Shown: piece after piece, positions 21,713 through 36,088 of the stretch
Numbering within the stretch: the first letter of the stretch is position 1
How the letters are laid out: each line of letters starts with the position of its first letter
NCBI RefSeq assembly: GCF_050948215.1
Contig: NC_135151.1
Location: 7,356,220-7,420,219, forward strand
From: Halictus rubicundus
Taxonomy: Eukaryota > Arthropoda > Insecta > Hymenoptera > Halictidae
Direction: 5' to 3'
DNA length: 64,000 nt
Notes under the pieces: generated by a model
The model's database searches: none
What the model was told of the DNA's origin: nothing
Seen by the model: only the letters and a program-made list of their open reading frames with translations
Program-made: the position numbers and the translations under genes

Positions 21713-23663
21713 TGTATGTATATGATTTTTTCATATTCATATCATATTTTCCATTTCATATCAGGAAATCTTTATTCTGCATAAACATCCACCGTCTAAT
21801 TAATAGATTTAATAGTTCTATAATAATAGTTATTCTTAACGTCACTGAACTACATTGTTGCAAGATTCCAAGTGTCTGTCAATTTTGAGTATAAATTTTA
21901 TACTCATTTTTTACTTTTTATGCTTTTCTTAAAGCAATATAATTATAATATATAATATAATTTCCTACATATGTAACCAAAGACTTTTTTAAGGTTCATC
22001 CTACAGCCAGATTGGCAGCATTATCTAGGTTGAAGGTAACTTAGGTACAAAATGGTCCACACAGGAACCCCTAGGGATAGAGTTGTATAATTTTTACTGT
22101 ACAATATCTCGAGACTCCCTTCGGCTAAAATGCACATCTAAGGTGGCATTAGATGCTCAAAAAATTTGAAATTGACACCTGCAGTAGGTTCGGAGAAAAA
22201 AGACCGTGAGGTCAAAAATGGCTGCACCCGCTCTACCCATCTCTCTTTCCCAGATTACCCGACCTGTTTCCATAAAAAAATTCTGTTAGGTGCGTAAAGA
22301 GTAAACAATTTGTCGATCATTCTTCACGGAGAGGAAGTGTGGTCTGTTCTGGTATCGATTAGACGATCAGATTCCGGTACAGGTGGCCGACAAGCCGCGC
22401 GAAATCCTCGTCAGGGATTCGCGTAGCAGGGTTAATCGTACTTGAAATCAATTCGGTAGAGGCGAGCGAAATGGAACCGCAAACGCGGCGGCTAATGAAC
22501 GGCGAAAAGAGTGCGAGGGGGCGTAGAAACGGTCCCCCTTGCCACGACTTCCTGCCAATTGCGGACAATTTGCGATCATCTATGATCTCCCCGCTCGTCT
22601 CGCCTCGGTGTGGACGTGGCTTAAACGTAAGAGTTTAACGCGGCACGCTTCTTTTTCTCTTTCTCCCTCTGTCTACGCGTCTCTATCGCTATCTCCATCT
22701 CTTTTTCCTGCTTCACGCGTTGCTCTTCCTAGCTTTGTGACATGTACGCGCCATCGACGGCCGTGCATTAACGCGTCCTACGCGCCTAACTTCCCACGTG
22801 ACGTAACCGAGGAAAGGAACGACCATAAGCACCGGGTTTCCAGCTCGTCAGCTGAACTGTTGCTCCTTTCCAGAGCAATTTCCACGATCGTGATCCGGTC
22901 GCTTCGATGGAAATCTGCAGATTTCACTTGGAAACCGATCGGTGAAAGCCTTCTCGTTTTGAACTTCGCGTTTCAGCTTGCAGAGAGCAAGACGATTGTG
23001 TTTAGGATACTTTTCTCATTTGTTGGACGAACTGTACCGAAATTAAATGATTGTATTTGTTCGCAGATTGCTCATTATGCTGATTAGTAAACTAGCGTCC
23101 TTTTTTTAGTTTAACGGCTCGCCTTTAGCGACACGCTTATGTTGAATGGGAAATACGTCATTTTCACGAATTAACACGTTTCATTTTGGTTCGTTCAACA
23201 ACGTGCATTTTATAGTGCATGATTCAGATAGTTGAACAGCCGAACGTGCCAAAAAATGCGCACAAGTTTCAGCGCAGTTTTTCATTTGCCTCGCCAAGCA
23301 CAATTCAAAAAGGTTGCCATCCGCTCTACCGTGAACTAGGCTAGACCAACACTAATTAACACCTCGACACAATCGGTCCGAGAACGGCCAATTAAATCGC
23401 GCGGTAACTTTTCCCAATTCAGTGCAGATGCTCGTTAAAGCGCAGCCTACACAATGCGCGCTCTTGCATAATACATAAGAGAACCGATAGCGTGGGTAAA
23501 CATGTCAATAAACGTGGTTACCCACATTTCACAACGAGACCGCGGTTAATCATCTCCTCAAATCCAATTGTCCCGCGATGAACCCGGTCCGTGAATATTC
23601 GCGGTTTTTATCACTCGTAGCACAACAATGAAATTGTATCAGGTAGTTAACTTCATTTTAATA
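21713..23663. other. Intergenic stretch without a recognised gene
   Basis: AT-rich sequence with one isolated family A terminus near 21780. A GC-rich patch at about 22340-22990 has a 182-aa plus-strand frame that is rich in S, R and L. I find no domain or splice context for it. Confidence 0.4.
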
Positions 23664-23855
23664 TACAGTGAATTCTCGATATATGTCAACAACGCGGGTC
23701 TTGCCGGCGACATGTATCGTCCAGGAGACATACCCTCGGCGTCCGAGGTCTCTCGAGCTTCGTGGCCACTCACGGGATATAACCCGCGGTAGTGGAGATA
23801 ATTCCGCGACGTTTATCATCCAGGCCTTGGCGACATATATAGAGAAAACGCTGTA
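23664..23855. mobile_element. Family B miniature element, reverse orientation
   Basis: TACAGTGAATTCTCGATATA at the left and TATATAGAGAAAACGCTGTA at the right. The interior matches the reverse complement of the copy at 3114-3316, including the GC-rich arm with CCTCGGCGTCCGAGG. Confidence 0.8.
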
Positions 23856-26800
23856 GTGCTGAAACTTCGCGTGTCCGGTGAACGCTGTTGATCAATTACG
23901 ATTAGACTACGAATTATGATCAATTATGATTAGACCGTGGGTTGATCGATTATGGTTGAAATGCCAATTTCTATGCTAACTAAAAATCGTCTGCGTTGAT
24001 TGCAGGGTGCAGAAGCTGCACAGATATTCATTTACTTTTATGAAAATAATACATTTCTAAATTCTTTGAACGTTTAGTTAAATATTTAGCGTTGGATGCA
24101 TCAATTTCGCAGTCTACTCGTAAAACGTATTCGCGGTGGTTAAGGATGAACGTTGAGTTGGCGAAAGAAGACCGTCCACGGATCTTGGCGAGTTTCGAAT
24201 CCTTCGCGCGCAATTATCCATCACGAAGGGTAATCATCGAGTTGTCGATGGTGAAGAGGGTCGCCGTTGGAAAACGCAGCGCGCGTCAATTGCGCCAGGG
24301 CGAAAGGATCTGGGGGCAAAGAGGGAGAGCGCAGCGTCATAATTCCTAATTTATTACAATGCGCTCGTTAATCGTGAGACGATATGCGGCAGCGTGTGCT
24401 TATACTCCCACGTGACGGAAAAGATGATCGAACAAAGGGCCGTGTATGCACGTTGGCGCCGTGGTTTCGTATCTCTCAATACCAGGCGACCTGCGCGTGA
24501 TTTGACTCTCTCATACCAGATTATCAGCGATCCACAGATTCTCATCTGCTCGACCCGTTGCCACGTGCTGCTGTTCCTCGCGATTTTCCTATTGCCAATA
24601 ATTATATCATTGCTGAAAGACTTGTCAAAGACCTCCGACTTAGGTACATCGTTCGAAAATTTACTGTCACTTTCTGATTTTCAGAAAAATTGTCTTCCGA
24701 CTCGCAGACATATTTCTCATTTGTATTGATACTGTGTAGCTTCTAATGAAAGTTTTTATTATTTATTAAAGTGGAATTTTCCGCTGCTTAAATTTGTTGG
24801 ATTAACATGTCGTTCGTCATGATACTGTAGAGTTTTAAAACAGCGTAAATTTCAAATCTAACATTTTTACTGTTTTACTGATTTATTTCCGAATGAAGGA
24901 AAAACGAATGGATTTGTGGTTGTTTTACAAATAGCAGGTTGGCTACTAGTCTACAGCCGTTTGAACTGCACGAATTATGTTCAATTATGATCAATATTAC
25001 GTACGGAAATGCATGATTGAACTTGAACATGTTTTTTAAGATACGAAATATTCGGAATGAGCGAAACACTTGTCTACCACAACGGATATATCCGTTCTCT
25101 CCACTTAAGCGGTTAACAAGCGCGTCTCCATTTCTGCCAATTCGCACAGTGATTCCACGCTATCGACCAGTAATGTGTACTGTTCCCTTCTGTGCATAGA
25201 CAATACGAGATTGAAGCATCATATCTTCGCTTTTCACGACGGGTATCCGAGTTGAATCGATGGAAAACGATTTCCGTCGCCCCCCGGGGTGTCGAGTTTC
25301 GACAATTTCTGGAGAAAGGGATTTCCCACGGGTACACACGAAAGAAAGCGGAAGATAGTAGCAGGTATCAGTAGAAAAATTCGGTCCGACGATTGTTCCC
25401 CGAGGAGAAGCTGCATGGGAAGAGAAATCGACGTTCGGCCGGTTCGCACGATCGATTTCCTCGACGTCGCGATCGCGCCGCGGATTATCGCAGCGGCCCG
25501 CTGCGACATTTAATTAACGTGCCTAATCCCCATCGCGAGGGGAGGATCACGGTCCTTGATCCAGAAACCTGTTCCAATCGACGATCGTTAAACCACTTGC
25601 TTCCGAAAGCAGGGCCACTAACACGTGTAAACAGCACTTTTAAATTGAGTTCACCGTCAGTCTCTTCAACATTCGACTTGGTCGAAACTAAAATGCTACT
25701 AGAATGCTAAAACCAAATTTTTAACCGTTTTCTTTTATGATATGCTCCCAAAAAAAAACAGTTGAATAGTTCCTCACGGATGCATCTTTGCAATCTCAAT
25801 GATAATAGTAAAAGATATAAATAAATTAAAAACAAAAATTAAGAAATATTTTCACGTTGTTGGCTAGCCTTGTTAGAGGTTGGATATAACGCGATGACTA
25901 TCCAGGACGAATAGTACCCTGGTGCAATGACAAAATGACCGGTGTCCAGCAAAATAAGAAGATCAGTTCGAAGAAGAGTGGATCGCGCTATAATTCGGCC
26001 ATGATCGGCGTCGGGATTGTTTCTCATGGGGAACGGAGGCTGCAACGAGACCAGTGTCGTTGAACAATTCGTATTAGCTTGATTATGAGATTCGTTCATA
26101 ATCATTATTATGTAATACGCGGTCTCGATTGCCTTACGCAACCGGTCCCACGTACGAAACTGTGTGACCCGAATGCGTGGACCGTTCCAGGTCCATTTTG
26201 CGCTAACGATTTTCGAACCTCCGAAAGGTTAACAGAAGAGAACGAATATGGTTAGGGTTTTCGAAACGAATTGTTTGCGCGAAAACTACCGGTGCAAGCT
26301 GACGTAACGATTTAGATCATTAGCTGGCAACAAATTAATTCCTCCCGCGGACGGTTTAGAGGCGTTTCGCCGAGGTTAACGAGGTCTCTGCAGTAAAATT
26401 GCTGTGAGCATCGACGAGGATGATTCTCTCGGTCGCTGGGACAAGGAGAAACTAAGTCGCCTCTAAACCTTAGCGCAAAATGTCGGTGCTAGAATAATCG
26501 TTCTGTTCTGCGGTTTAATCTTTGGCACCTGTTGAGGATGATCGAATTGTTGGAGCCACTTGTATTAATTAACGATCGACACTACCTTTCAATTGAAACA
26601 ATCAGTTTTTGCATGAAAGCTACGTTGAACTATCTTTCCCAGAATTATTGATGTTTGCAAATTGCTAATATATTTTCGGCAACACTGAAACCGACATATT
26701 GCTTCGCATGGTCAAACGTAAGTTTTTCGTACCGTGGCCCTGATAATTTAATTACGTACTGTATTTTAGAATAAATTGTTATTTGAATATATGAACAAAA

Positions 26801-28830
26801 AGTAGAGTTCTCTGTACTGATTCGTGCAAATGATTTCTGCTTTCGTCAATTTCTCAGGTCCATTGATCACTGTAGAAGTACCTAAAAATATAAAAATGCA
26901 TGTTCGAGTGAATCGAAGCTTTGCAATGACAATATAGACTAATTGCCGTAATGAGAGTGGTTAAAAAAGGTTCAGATTTGATTTTGAATTTTAGGAAGAG
27001 TTGACTGCTACCACCTAATAAATTGCCAACGACCTCAACGATACAATTTGCAGAACTCACTGATAATCTGGAGACCCAACAACCATTATTTGTTCAGGCA
27101 TTAAGAAAAGTTCCATTTGATTATTAGCACTGTCAGCCAGACTGGAAGTTGTTGCATAGATTAGCGGAGAGCATTTATTGAGATTTCACACTCTGATAGC
27201 GGTATGTGTACAATTATATAATAGTTTACCATGCTTCGATGCTTGCGTGAGAAGAAAACCAGATTCCTTTTATGGACGTTTTTGGCTGAAGCTGTGAAGA
27301 GTGGTGTAATATTCAGGAAGCTAATGGAACCATTTTGTCAGACATTCTTAATGATTGAAGAAATGAAAAGTCTTCTGAAAGGAACAGATTTATACGTGCG
27401 AATAAGTGAATGTATGCAATCTCGAAAGGCGCCATTCTAGTTCCCGTAATAGTGAAACAAACAATTTTTAGTGGACCTGTTCGCGAAAATATACAGAATT
27501 TTCGCTATTAAAAAGTTCGTTTGAAGCACTGTACATCCTGTAATTTGTATTTTATTATTACGAGAACGCAGATTTTATGCACGTATGACAAACGATGCTC
27601 ACGTGAGATTTAAAATAGTAGAGAAACGAAAAGAATTTAAGGGCGGCCATATTAAAATCTCAACGAAGGTAATAAATTTCCTTTTAGCTCTCATGTCTTG
27701 CAAATCAACGACGCGCCAAATTTTTACGTAATGTGTAATAATTTAATTTCTTTTATCTATTACTTTTATTTTCACTTTCTTTTTTATAATAATATTGTAA
27801 TATTATGTGTAATAATTATTTTTCCTCGAGAGGGGTCGATATTGAATTTCAACGTCGACAAAGAGAAAGTTCGTCGTAAAAGAAGCGAACAACAATTAAG
27901 TTTCATTTTTCGTCCCAACTATTGAAGCGTGAAATGACGAGTGAACATTTCAGCAAGTTTGACCGTTTCCTACGAGCAAACCGTCGGACAATAGCGCATC
28001 TAAGTGCGTAGGAATTCTCCTGATGTAATTGCATACATTTCTCCGTGTTATTGCATACAACATGCGTTTCACAAAAGGTATCGCTCATGCAAATTCGCCT
28101 CCGTGCTGACGTGCCGATTCATTCCACCAAATACCGGAAACGCACAGTCGTTTCGACGTAATACTCTCTTTCTCTTTCTCTGTCGCATCGATCGGAAGCC
28201 GACGACAAAACCGCTATGCTCATTACGAACAGCTGATTGCTCATCGGTCTGTGTCTCTTCATTAATTCATGCCTCGCGGGTGGAATTTCGTAAAACGAGC
28301 TGTTACGTGACACTCTGCTGACCCGTATACACCGAAACACCGCAATATTCATTGAAAAGTCGATCAGCTAAATCATTATCATCGTTACACACGTGCAACG
28401 AGTAATACGTGATTAGTTCGTAATTTGTGTTCGCGAGGTGGGTCTGTTCCGACCCAGCGGAGGAAATTGACCAACCATGATGTCTCAGGGTCGATAGAAA
28501 TCGGATAAAATCAAAGTAATATTTTACATTCGATGAAATAGAAACTGACGAGTTTATGATATTAATTAACTTTGTCAATCTTCTCGCAGACAAGCGAACT
28601 CATGTAGACTGAAACGTTAATTATTTTTTGCTAGATCCAATCGGTCCAAAGACATACTTTTTTTTTTAAATTGCCAAGTCTAACTAAAAGAAGCAAACTT
28701 CAAGCTCCCAGCGTACGAGTTAGGTCAGCGAGATCCATGAATTGTTAAATGAATTTTTGCTGGGCTTGCGGTAGTTTGACGGACTGTTACGATACATACG
28801 AAAAGCTCCGAGTTTCTAGAAGGAATCTAG
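23856..28830. other. Intergenic stretch without a recognised gene
   Basis: One family A terminus lies near 24095-24120. GC-rich patches at 24090-24350 and 25230-25510 are open in several frames on both strands, so they are poor evidence for coding. I see no domain or convincing splice pair. Confidence 0.4.
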
Positions 28831-29459
28831 ATGACAAATTCTGTACTTTTTAGGCGACGGAACAATTGTGGAAGACGGCTTGAAACGGGGATAGGAGCGC
28901 GCGCGGAAAATTCGAAACGGGTCGGAAGAGCGCGAAACCGGAAGTCGGTTTTCGAAACACTGATAACTCACAGGTGGGACGAGAGTGGTGGTCCAGGGCA
29001 CGATGGTCGCCGGGAGCTGACAGGAGCTCTTCAACACTGCTCGGGCCACGAAAGTTCATGGAAAGCGGAGTCAAAGGTCGGCGCGCGCGTTCGCGACAGG
29101 TTTCGAGCGCCCGGATCGACTGCACGGGAGGAACGTGCAGAACTCTCGCACATCCGTTCTCCATCAGTCACTGTGCGAAACGAAAGTCGCCATCTGACGG
29201 CCCACGGAGAAATCCAAGCTCTGCGGCGGCTGCTGATGGCGACGGTGAGGGCACGCCTCGTGACAGATTACCACGGAAACTGTTCCGTCACCGTTCATCG
29301 CCGGGAGAAACGACGTTTTTCGACGGTCGGTCTTGTTCATCGCACAATCACCCAGCCCTGTCATCGCTACTGGCGTCCCTTGGATCCTCCTGGGGGCCAT
29401 CATACTGAATCATTTATAAGAAGAAACGCCGATACGCCGACGGCCGGTGTCACGGACGG
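28831..29459 (+). promoter_or_regulatory. GC-rich island ending in a splice donor: candidate first exon
   Basis: About 630 bp of GC-rich, CpG-rich DNA stay open in several frames, including a 210-aa plus frame (28831-29463). The plus strand ends in GACGG|GTGAGT (G at 29460), a strong donor, and the TGA that stops the long frame lies inside that donor. This is what a first exon, coding or 5' UTR, would look like. I recognise no domain, and no matching downstream exon was found. Confidence 0.3.
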
Positions 29460-30755
29460 GTGAGTTCGAGGAGCGATGGGTTTCAGTTGACGTTGCGATT
29501 TAGTTTTGTTCATTGTCATTGTTTGGCAAGAGAAACATTGAGATTGTGGAATTGAAACGTTGGTTTCGTGTGTATTCTCTTTTTAACTTAGGAAAGTCTA
29601 TTTTATCATTATTATTGTCGCAAATATTGTCAAGAGCAATTGATATTTTTTAATACAAGAACAATGTTTAGTGTTCAATGTTCTTGATTGATCGAGCAAG
29701 GTACATGTAGATCAGGATCACGCATATGTGTGATTTAGGCACACGTGCTGATCTCTCAGACTAATAAAATCGAAGTTGTTGTTAAGTTCTAGTTATTGAA
29801 GACCGTTTCTATAAATTGTTAGAGAAATAAATAAATATTTCTACACAGCATCTCGTACGTTTCTTTATTCTATTGCCACGTAAATTGACAAGCAAATTGT
29901 TACTGGTTCTGTAATGTGTATTGTTGTGTAATATCAAAAGATTATAAAAAGTAAGATTTTATACGATAAATGATTGCACAAGAGCATGATTTTATTCAGC
30001 AGAATAATTTGATTATAATGAAAGGAAATCTAAATTGGTATTACGTCTACTGGAATATTCCGACGATTCTTTTGCATTCAATTATCGACGCTTAATCTGG
30101 AACATTGTGGATACTGTAATGTATCTACTGAATCATTCATGAACATTTGACGTATACAAGAGTGCTACTTCATTGACACGTGATACAAACACGTGATAGG
30201 TCAAAAGTGATACAACTTACTTTCATCATCGAGTCTTTCTAATTGAAAGTGCAGAGACAGAGGAAACTTTATGGCTAATCTAATTACAATTGTCACGGTT
30301 TTCCCGTCTAAGAGCGACTTAACAAAAAATAACTACATATTGCCAATGGTATAGAAAAAGTAATAATACATTAAACAACACGAAAGACACATTGGAAGTG
30401 TAAACAATCGTTGAAAAATAAACCTGTTATAATGTTATAATTAGTGTTATAATTAGAATACTGACCTCATGAAAATCAAACAATAAAACAGCAAAATAAA
30501 TAAAATTTGCTACTGTAAACTTTGATATTTTAGATCGCCATCTATCCACCAAAGCCTTCCTCTCAAAAAATAAAATTTCCCTAATCACCAGCTCCGTAAA
30601 TTACCAATTATTTCCACATGCTGTGTGCACGAATTAATATCGAATAAATCGCAATACGTTCCACTTTTCAAAGTCACAATTTTCTTTTTACTCAAACATT
30701 TCTGAGCACGTCGAAAGTGCCCTGAAAAAAATACGCTAAAATCATAAAGCAGTGT
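29460..30755. other. Intergenic stretch with an imperfect palindrome
   Basis: AT-rich sequence between the GC-rich island and the first THEM6-like stop codon. A dyad-symmetric stretch around 29710-29758 has AGATCAG/CTGATCT outer arms and ATGTGTG/CACACGT-like inner arms. No gene recognised. Confidence 0.4.
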
Positions 30756-33700
30756 TCAGTCACGTTTCTTCAGCTTCTGAGAGGACTCCTCCATGGAGTC
30801 CATCCACAACTGCAGCTCCTTCGTTATCTGTGGCTGTTCAGCACTGGGCTCCAGTTCCTTGACAATATCGGTAATAGGAACTTTGAGGCCAAAAGTCGTT
30901 TGTTTACTGAGGCCAACAGCTCTGACGAAGCCGTCCGTTATGCTGATGAACTGGTGCTCCAAGTAGAGGTTCCTGTCGTCCCAGTAGATCAGCTGTGAAA
31001 GCGAAACCAGTTTCAAACGACCGCTCGAGAGTGAGCCTTGTTCGCTCGCGAATTAACCTTGTGGTTCGAATGTCAAGGGCGCGCTATTGCAATTGCACTG
31101 TTCGACGGGTATTCGGATTTGTAATACTGTGTAAATGCTACTAATTGGCAGATCTTTGTGAGCTGAATATAAATCGGCAAGTTATTTTCGGTTGGCGTGT
31201 GTCGAGAAAATCAACGACGAAAAATAAGATGCAAACTTTCAGGTTTGAAAACGCATTGCGCTTTACCAGAAATGATTACACAAGTATACTTTACTCAGGA
31301 ATATTCTGTGGAATGTGCTGAATAAGATGGTGTAGGTTGACGTTGCATTTTTAGTGGGAATATATGTTTAAATAATATTTCACGCCTGAAATGGGGAAAT
31401 TATTGGCATGATCCGAATATTTTTCAATTCATTTGAACAAATACAGACAGAATTGTAATTATTTCATAGTGAATCATTGACCTACGGACGACCGCGGTAA
31501 AAGTTCCGAATCATGTTCCCTTTTTTAGAATACAAACGAAATCGTTTTGCAGGACGCGTTAAAAGTCAGCAGGGATACTCAACACGCATAATGTGGTATT
31601 AAATTATGCCATATGCAGAGGTGTTACAGAATCGTATTATGCAAGCTACAACTGCACAATAAATACTCGTAAACCACAGGTCGTAATAAAAATTGAGAAT
31701 TTGCATTTTTATTACCTTTTTCAAGCGATTTAAAAATATCCTCAAAATTGTCGCATTTCAGGTTTCCTTCTCACTTTAACTATTTTTTCAGAGCACAATC
31801 TTATGCATGTTAGAACTGCATAGCTATTACTCTCGAAGTGCAAAACCTCTTCGAAGGTGAAAGTTTGCGTTTTGTTTAACACTGAACCTACCAAGCATTA
31901 ACAGTATCTGGTAAAATTGAGATTGTCCGTAATTTTCAATATAATAAATGCTTGGACAAGGAAATTTATGCTGCTATTTTCCATAAATGAATTTTTATAG
32001 TTTCAATAATTGTAAAATATAAAACCGGTCATTTTGACCGTGGTAGGTTTAGTGTTGAAATCGATTTCACAAAGATTTAGTAAACTGTTGTTACCTAAAG
32101 TTACAAATTGAGATAGAAGATTTCGAATCAATTTTTGCAACGGAAACTTTAACAGTACCTTGGTCGTGATCTTGAAAGGTGTGAAAATGGGAAGAGCTCG
32201 CCTGTACCGGGTCATCGATGCACCTTGCACCGCGCCCCCTCCTCTCTTCGAAATTGCAGCATGCAAACCGGTGCTGTCCCAGTAATAAAACCTCGCGAAA
32301 TCCAGTTCTCGAAGGTACCTCGCATTGTTCATATGCTTCAGAACTAAATCGATGTCCTGGGTGGTGCACAATCCTGTAAAAAAATTGTTCCATCGATACA
32401 AAATGGCAATAACAATCCGAACCGCATCGGGAAAAAGTATATCGTGTTACTTTGGTATCATTAACAATTGTTATTGACGGTTTATAATCTAATCACAGCG
32501 CGTTGATTTATTCATAGCGAGATTCACACGACCTGACATTGCACTGCAATCTTATCGCACGTGCAATTTTGTCGACTCATCGCAAGTTTGAATGTTTATT
32601 GGTTCAATTTCGAATTTTTGTAAAGTATTTTTGTTGATTAATTATGAATTGAAGGATTTTGGGATTGATATTGCGATACAGGTATATGAATTGCATTTTG
32701 TGGAGATTTAAATGCACTAGCATTCAGAAGGAGAACTGATTCATAGAATAAAAGTTCGATGGGCAAAAAAGCAGCTAAAGAACATGTAGTCAACATCCTA
32801 ATAATGTCAAACGTCATCCGGTTTGGACCATATGTCATTGAATGTCACTGGACGCCATTAATGGTCTTGTAAAGCGTACATGATCACGTAAATAGTAGAC
32901 AAGCAGTACATGGTAAATTGTAGACAATTACATGATACATTGATCTTTCAAATGCGTTTGCTGTGAACAATGCAGTGGACTTTTAATCGTATTCGAAAGA
33001 AGAAAGGATTTTGTTAATTCAGCCATTTGACTTGATAAAATGTGCAATGTCACTCCTGCCATACAATTATATTCAGCGAATAACGTTAAGATGAACGAGT
33101 TTCAATTTTTAACAACAATATTAAGAATGCCTTTGCAATATATTTTTTATGCATTCTTCAGTGTCTGTTGCAACATTCGCCATGAATTAAGTAAATAAAC
33201 TATTAACGACTACGAAGTTACGATCCAGTGTCGTTTCCATTAGGATACACTGCTCATAATTAAATATGCTTGTATCGTTAAAAAAAAATAACGAAAATAA
33301 CTAAAATAGTAACTAAAAATAACTAAAATAGATACTTATTTGCATTCACTCAACAACCGTCAAATGTTACTATCAAAGGTATCTAGAATGTATATCAAAA
33401 AACATAAGAGTATAGAGAGGACACGAACCATTAAAAATACAGAATGAACAGTGTAACATTATACACAATCTGTTTCTCCTTCGTCGCGACCAACATCGCA
33501 TATCGACGAAAAAAATCAAAATTCCAGTGTCCAAATAATAAACATAGACATCGAATCTACTGTGTCACGCGCCATACTCGAGTTTGCGCAATTCGATCCC
33601 AACCTCGAGACCAGCTGAGCCGGCAGAATAGGTCAATATTAATTGCTACCTATAAAACGATTAATAAATTACAATAACAACCTTTACAAACAAGAAATTT

Positions 33701-33979
33701 AACGCTGTCACAATCAGACAAATACTACATCAACGCAAACCACCGACGGGCATTTAACATTATCAGAATTCTCAAAACATGTAGATACCTTATCAAGAGA
33801 TAACACAAATATTACAATAAATTTTACAAACCATAAGTGGTAGTGGTTTCTAGCAGACTCTTCCTCTTTTTGTTGAAGATCCTGCCAGTACCAATTGTGA
33901 AAATGATCCTGAGGAAGTAGTTGACATCGAAGAACATGAAGAGGAGCAGCACGAGTACCAATGTGCAGGCGCAGACCAT
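30756..33979 (-). CDS. THEM6-like protein, copy 1
   Basis: Three exons on the minus strand: 33832-33979 (start), 32159-32373 and 30756-30992 (stop). Phases fit (148, 215 and 237 nt) and give 199 aa. The N-terminus (about residues 3-28) is a membrane anchor. Then comes the hot-dog-fold signature HMNNARYLRELDFARF (His63 onward) and a second half with YWDDRNLYLEHQF and TDGFVRA. Human THEM6 is about 208 aa with the same order of motifs, including HMNNARYLRE and a C-terminal LQ.W......SS. motif. The fold belongs to the 4HBT-type acyl-CoA thioesterases, but catalytic activity of THEM6 proteins is not firmly established, so substrate is unknown. Start chosen as the first ATG before the hydrophobic anchor. 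The tandem neighbour is copy 2 at 38733-46784, on the same strand. Confidence 0.92.
31880..32054. mobile_element. Family D miniature element in a THEM6-like intron
   Basis: TTAA (31876-31879) precedes CACTGAACCTACCA; TGGTAGGTTTAGTG precedes TTGA at the right. The interior has the hairpin CCGGTCATTTTGACCG. TTAA-type borders suggest a piggyBac-like origin. It lies in intron 2 of copy 1, about 100 bp from exon 2. Confidence 0.6.
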
Positions 33980-36088
33980 TTTTCTGTGTCGGTTTCGAAA
34001 GTCGAGATGAAAAGGAAGAATTCAGCGAAAACTGTGGATGTTTGCGCGGCAACAGTCCACGGAAGACTGCGAGCTTACTATGAAATACCAAACAGCAAGG
34101 CCTTACGAAGAAGACGCAACCGGTTTCTGATCGAGCCAAGTCCCATTATCCAACACCGGTGTCTGTTCGTTGCGCTCGGCGTGCGTCGCGGTCAAAGTAC
34201 TAGGTCACTAAATAAGTAACACGAATTTCTTTTTCTTTTTGTTTTTCTCTCTTTGGGGACCCGTAATTAGCCCTCCGGGGACCCAATCGGAGGTTTACTC
34301 GACTTTATGTGGGTCTCTTCAGGTCATTCTTTTACAGGACTCTGCATCTCGATTTTAATTATCCGCTGAGGTTACCGATCTATATCGGTAGGTACAAAAC
34401 AATAGAATTAATTGACGAGGACCGTTCCGAGTTTTCATTTTGTGGTTATTAGAGTCAATAATAGTTAGGCTGCCACGGTGATCACATGCGCAGCGGATTT
34501 GGAAAGTATTGGAACGCTGAATTTTTAATTTATGGGAAATCGTCAATATTCGAGTACGCCGCGCCATCTCTCAGAAATCGGAGACTGTTTATACCGATTT
34601 AAAAGTGGATCTTTGTGGCGATATTTGGGTAGAATTTGCAAAATGCAAGGAGATTAAAGGGGGAATTCAGTATCACATACCTTAACTTTTCCATTTTTAT
34701 TTTATTAAATGTATTGATTTGATTTGATGGAATTGTCCAGGTTGCTATTGTTAGTCAAATTGATTAATCACTAAACTGTTATAATTTCGTGAGAAAAAAT
34801 CGTACGACAATGAACCTGGACTCACTTTAAAGCTTGAAGTCTCTACCTTGACCATCCATCATTCATCTGAGTCTAAAAATTTTTTGAATTGTGCAGCAGG
34901 TAAGAAACTGAAGACATATTTTTTCTTCTGAAAATGTTACGAATTGTTCCTGAAACCGTCTACAACAATGCTACCAAATTTTTTCGTGACTGAAACTATC
35001 GTAGATTGAACCCTCCTCTTTAAAATGATCCCTTAAAAATTTGATTTACAAGTTTTGCTGGAAGCATAAATTTATCGAAGCACTTATCAAGGTCGCAAAA
35101 ATTCAAGGCTATTACGTAAAAAGAAAGCCCCCGTCAGTTCAAAGTCACGCATAAATAATTCAAGTCTTTATTATGCAAACATGTCAGTTCCACTGTGCCG
35201 TGAACTTAAACTTAAGAAATCAAATTGCAAATTCGTTTGGTTGCTTCGTGTAGTAAATTTTCAAAGTAAATAACCAGACGTACACCGGAACGAAAACTCC
35301 TGACCTATCTAAAGAATATTTATTTGTTTTCTTTTTTTATTTTTTTTTTTTGGACAGTGGTGTGTCGACGACATGATTATCAACACTATATTTATCCGAC
35401 ACAGCGACAATTATTATTATCTAGAGGTATAATGACACGTCTCCGCATATTTACGTACAACGTGCAGAATGCTAGGAGCTGTCGAGGCTCGCTAAAATCC
35501 ACGGCTACTTTAATGACCAAAATACTACGATGCGAATTTTTAATTGGAAATTCGGTGGAGGACACTTTACGGATTTGTCTGAAACGGCGCCGGTAATAAA
35601 AATCCTCGAAAATCTCGAGGATCGATTGCGATAAACGTCGACTCGGATCCGACCAATTATCCTACTCGCTGAAGAGCAGTGCTGGGCAAAATAGTACTTG
35701 AAATAAGATATAAAAATATCTCTGAGAAATATTCCCTTGCCTGTCGTTACATTGATCTATTCGAAAAAATCGTTTACTTTCGTATTCGAGAAAATATTAT
35801 TCAAAATATTTATTCGATAAAAAAAGCATTATTATGTACATTTTAGCAAAAACTCGTAAAAAATATTTTTTTAATTGTTTGGGTATATGAATGATGTTCT
35901 CTCTCTTGAAGATACCTGTTACTATATTTTGACAACTATTAGACTGTAGATTTTTATGCAAAAATGCCCTGCAATCATTGAAACATACAGGATCTACATA
36001 GACAATCGTTTCTTTTATAAATAATTTTAATGGGCTGAAAATAATACAACAGTATTTTTACTGTTTTTGTGATTCAATGGTGTAACGA
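33980..36088. other. Intergenic stretch without a recognised gene
   Basis: Presumed promoter side of THEM6-like copy 1. A family A terminus (TTAGACTGTAGATTTTTATG) lies at about 35939 in the same orientation as the complete element at 36089. No gene seen. Confidence 0.4.
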
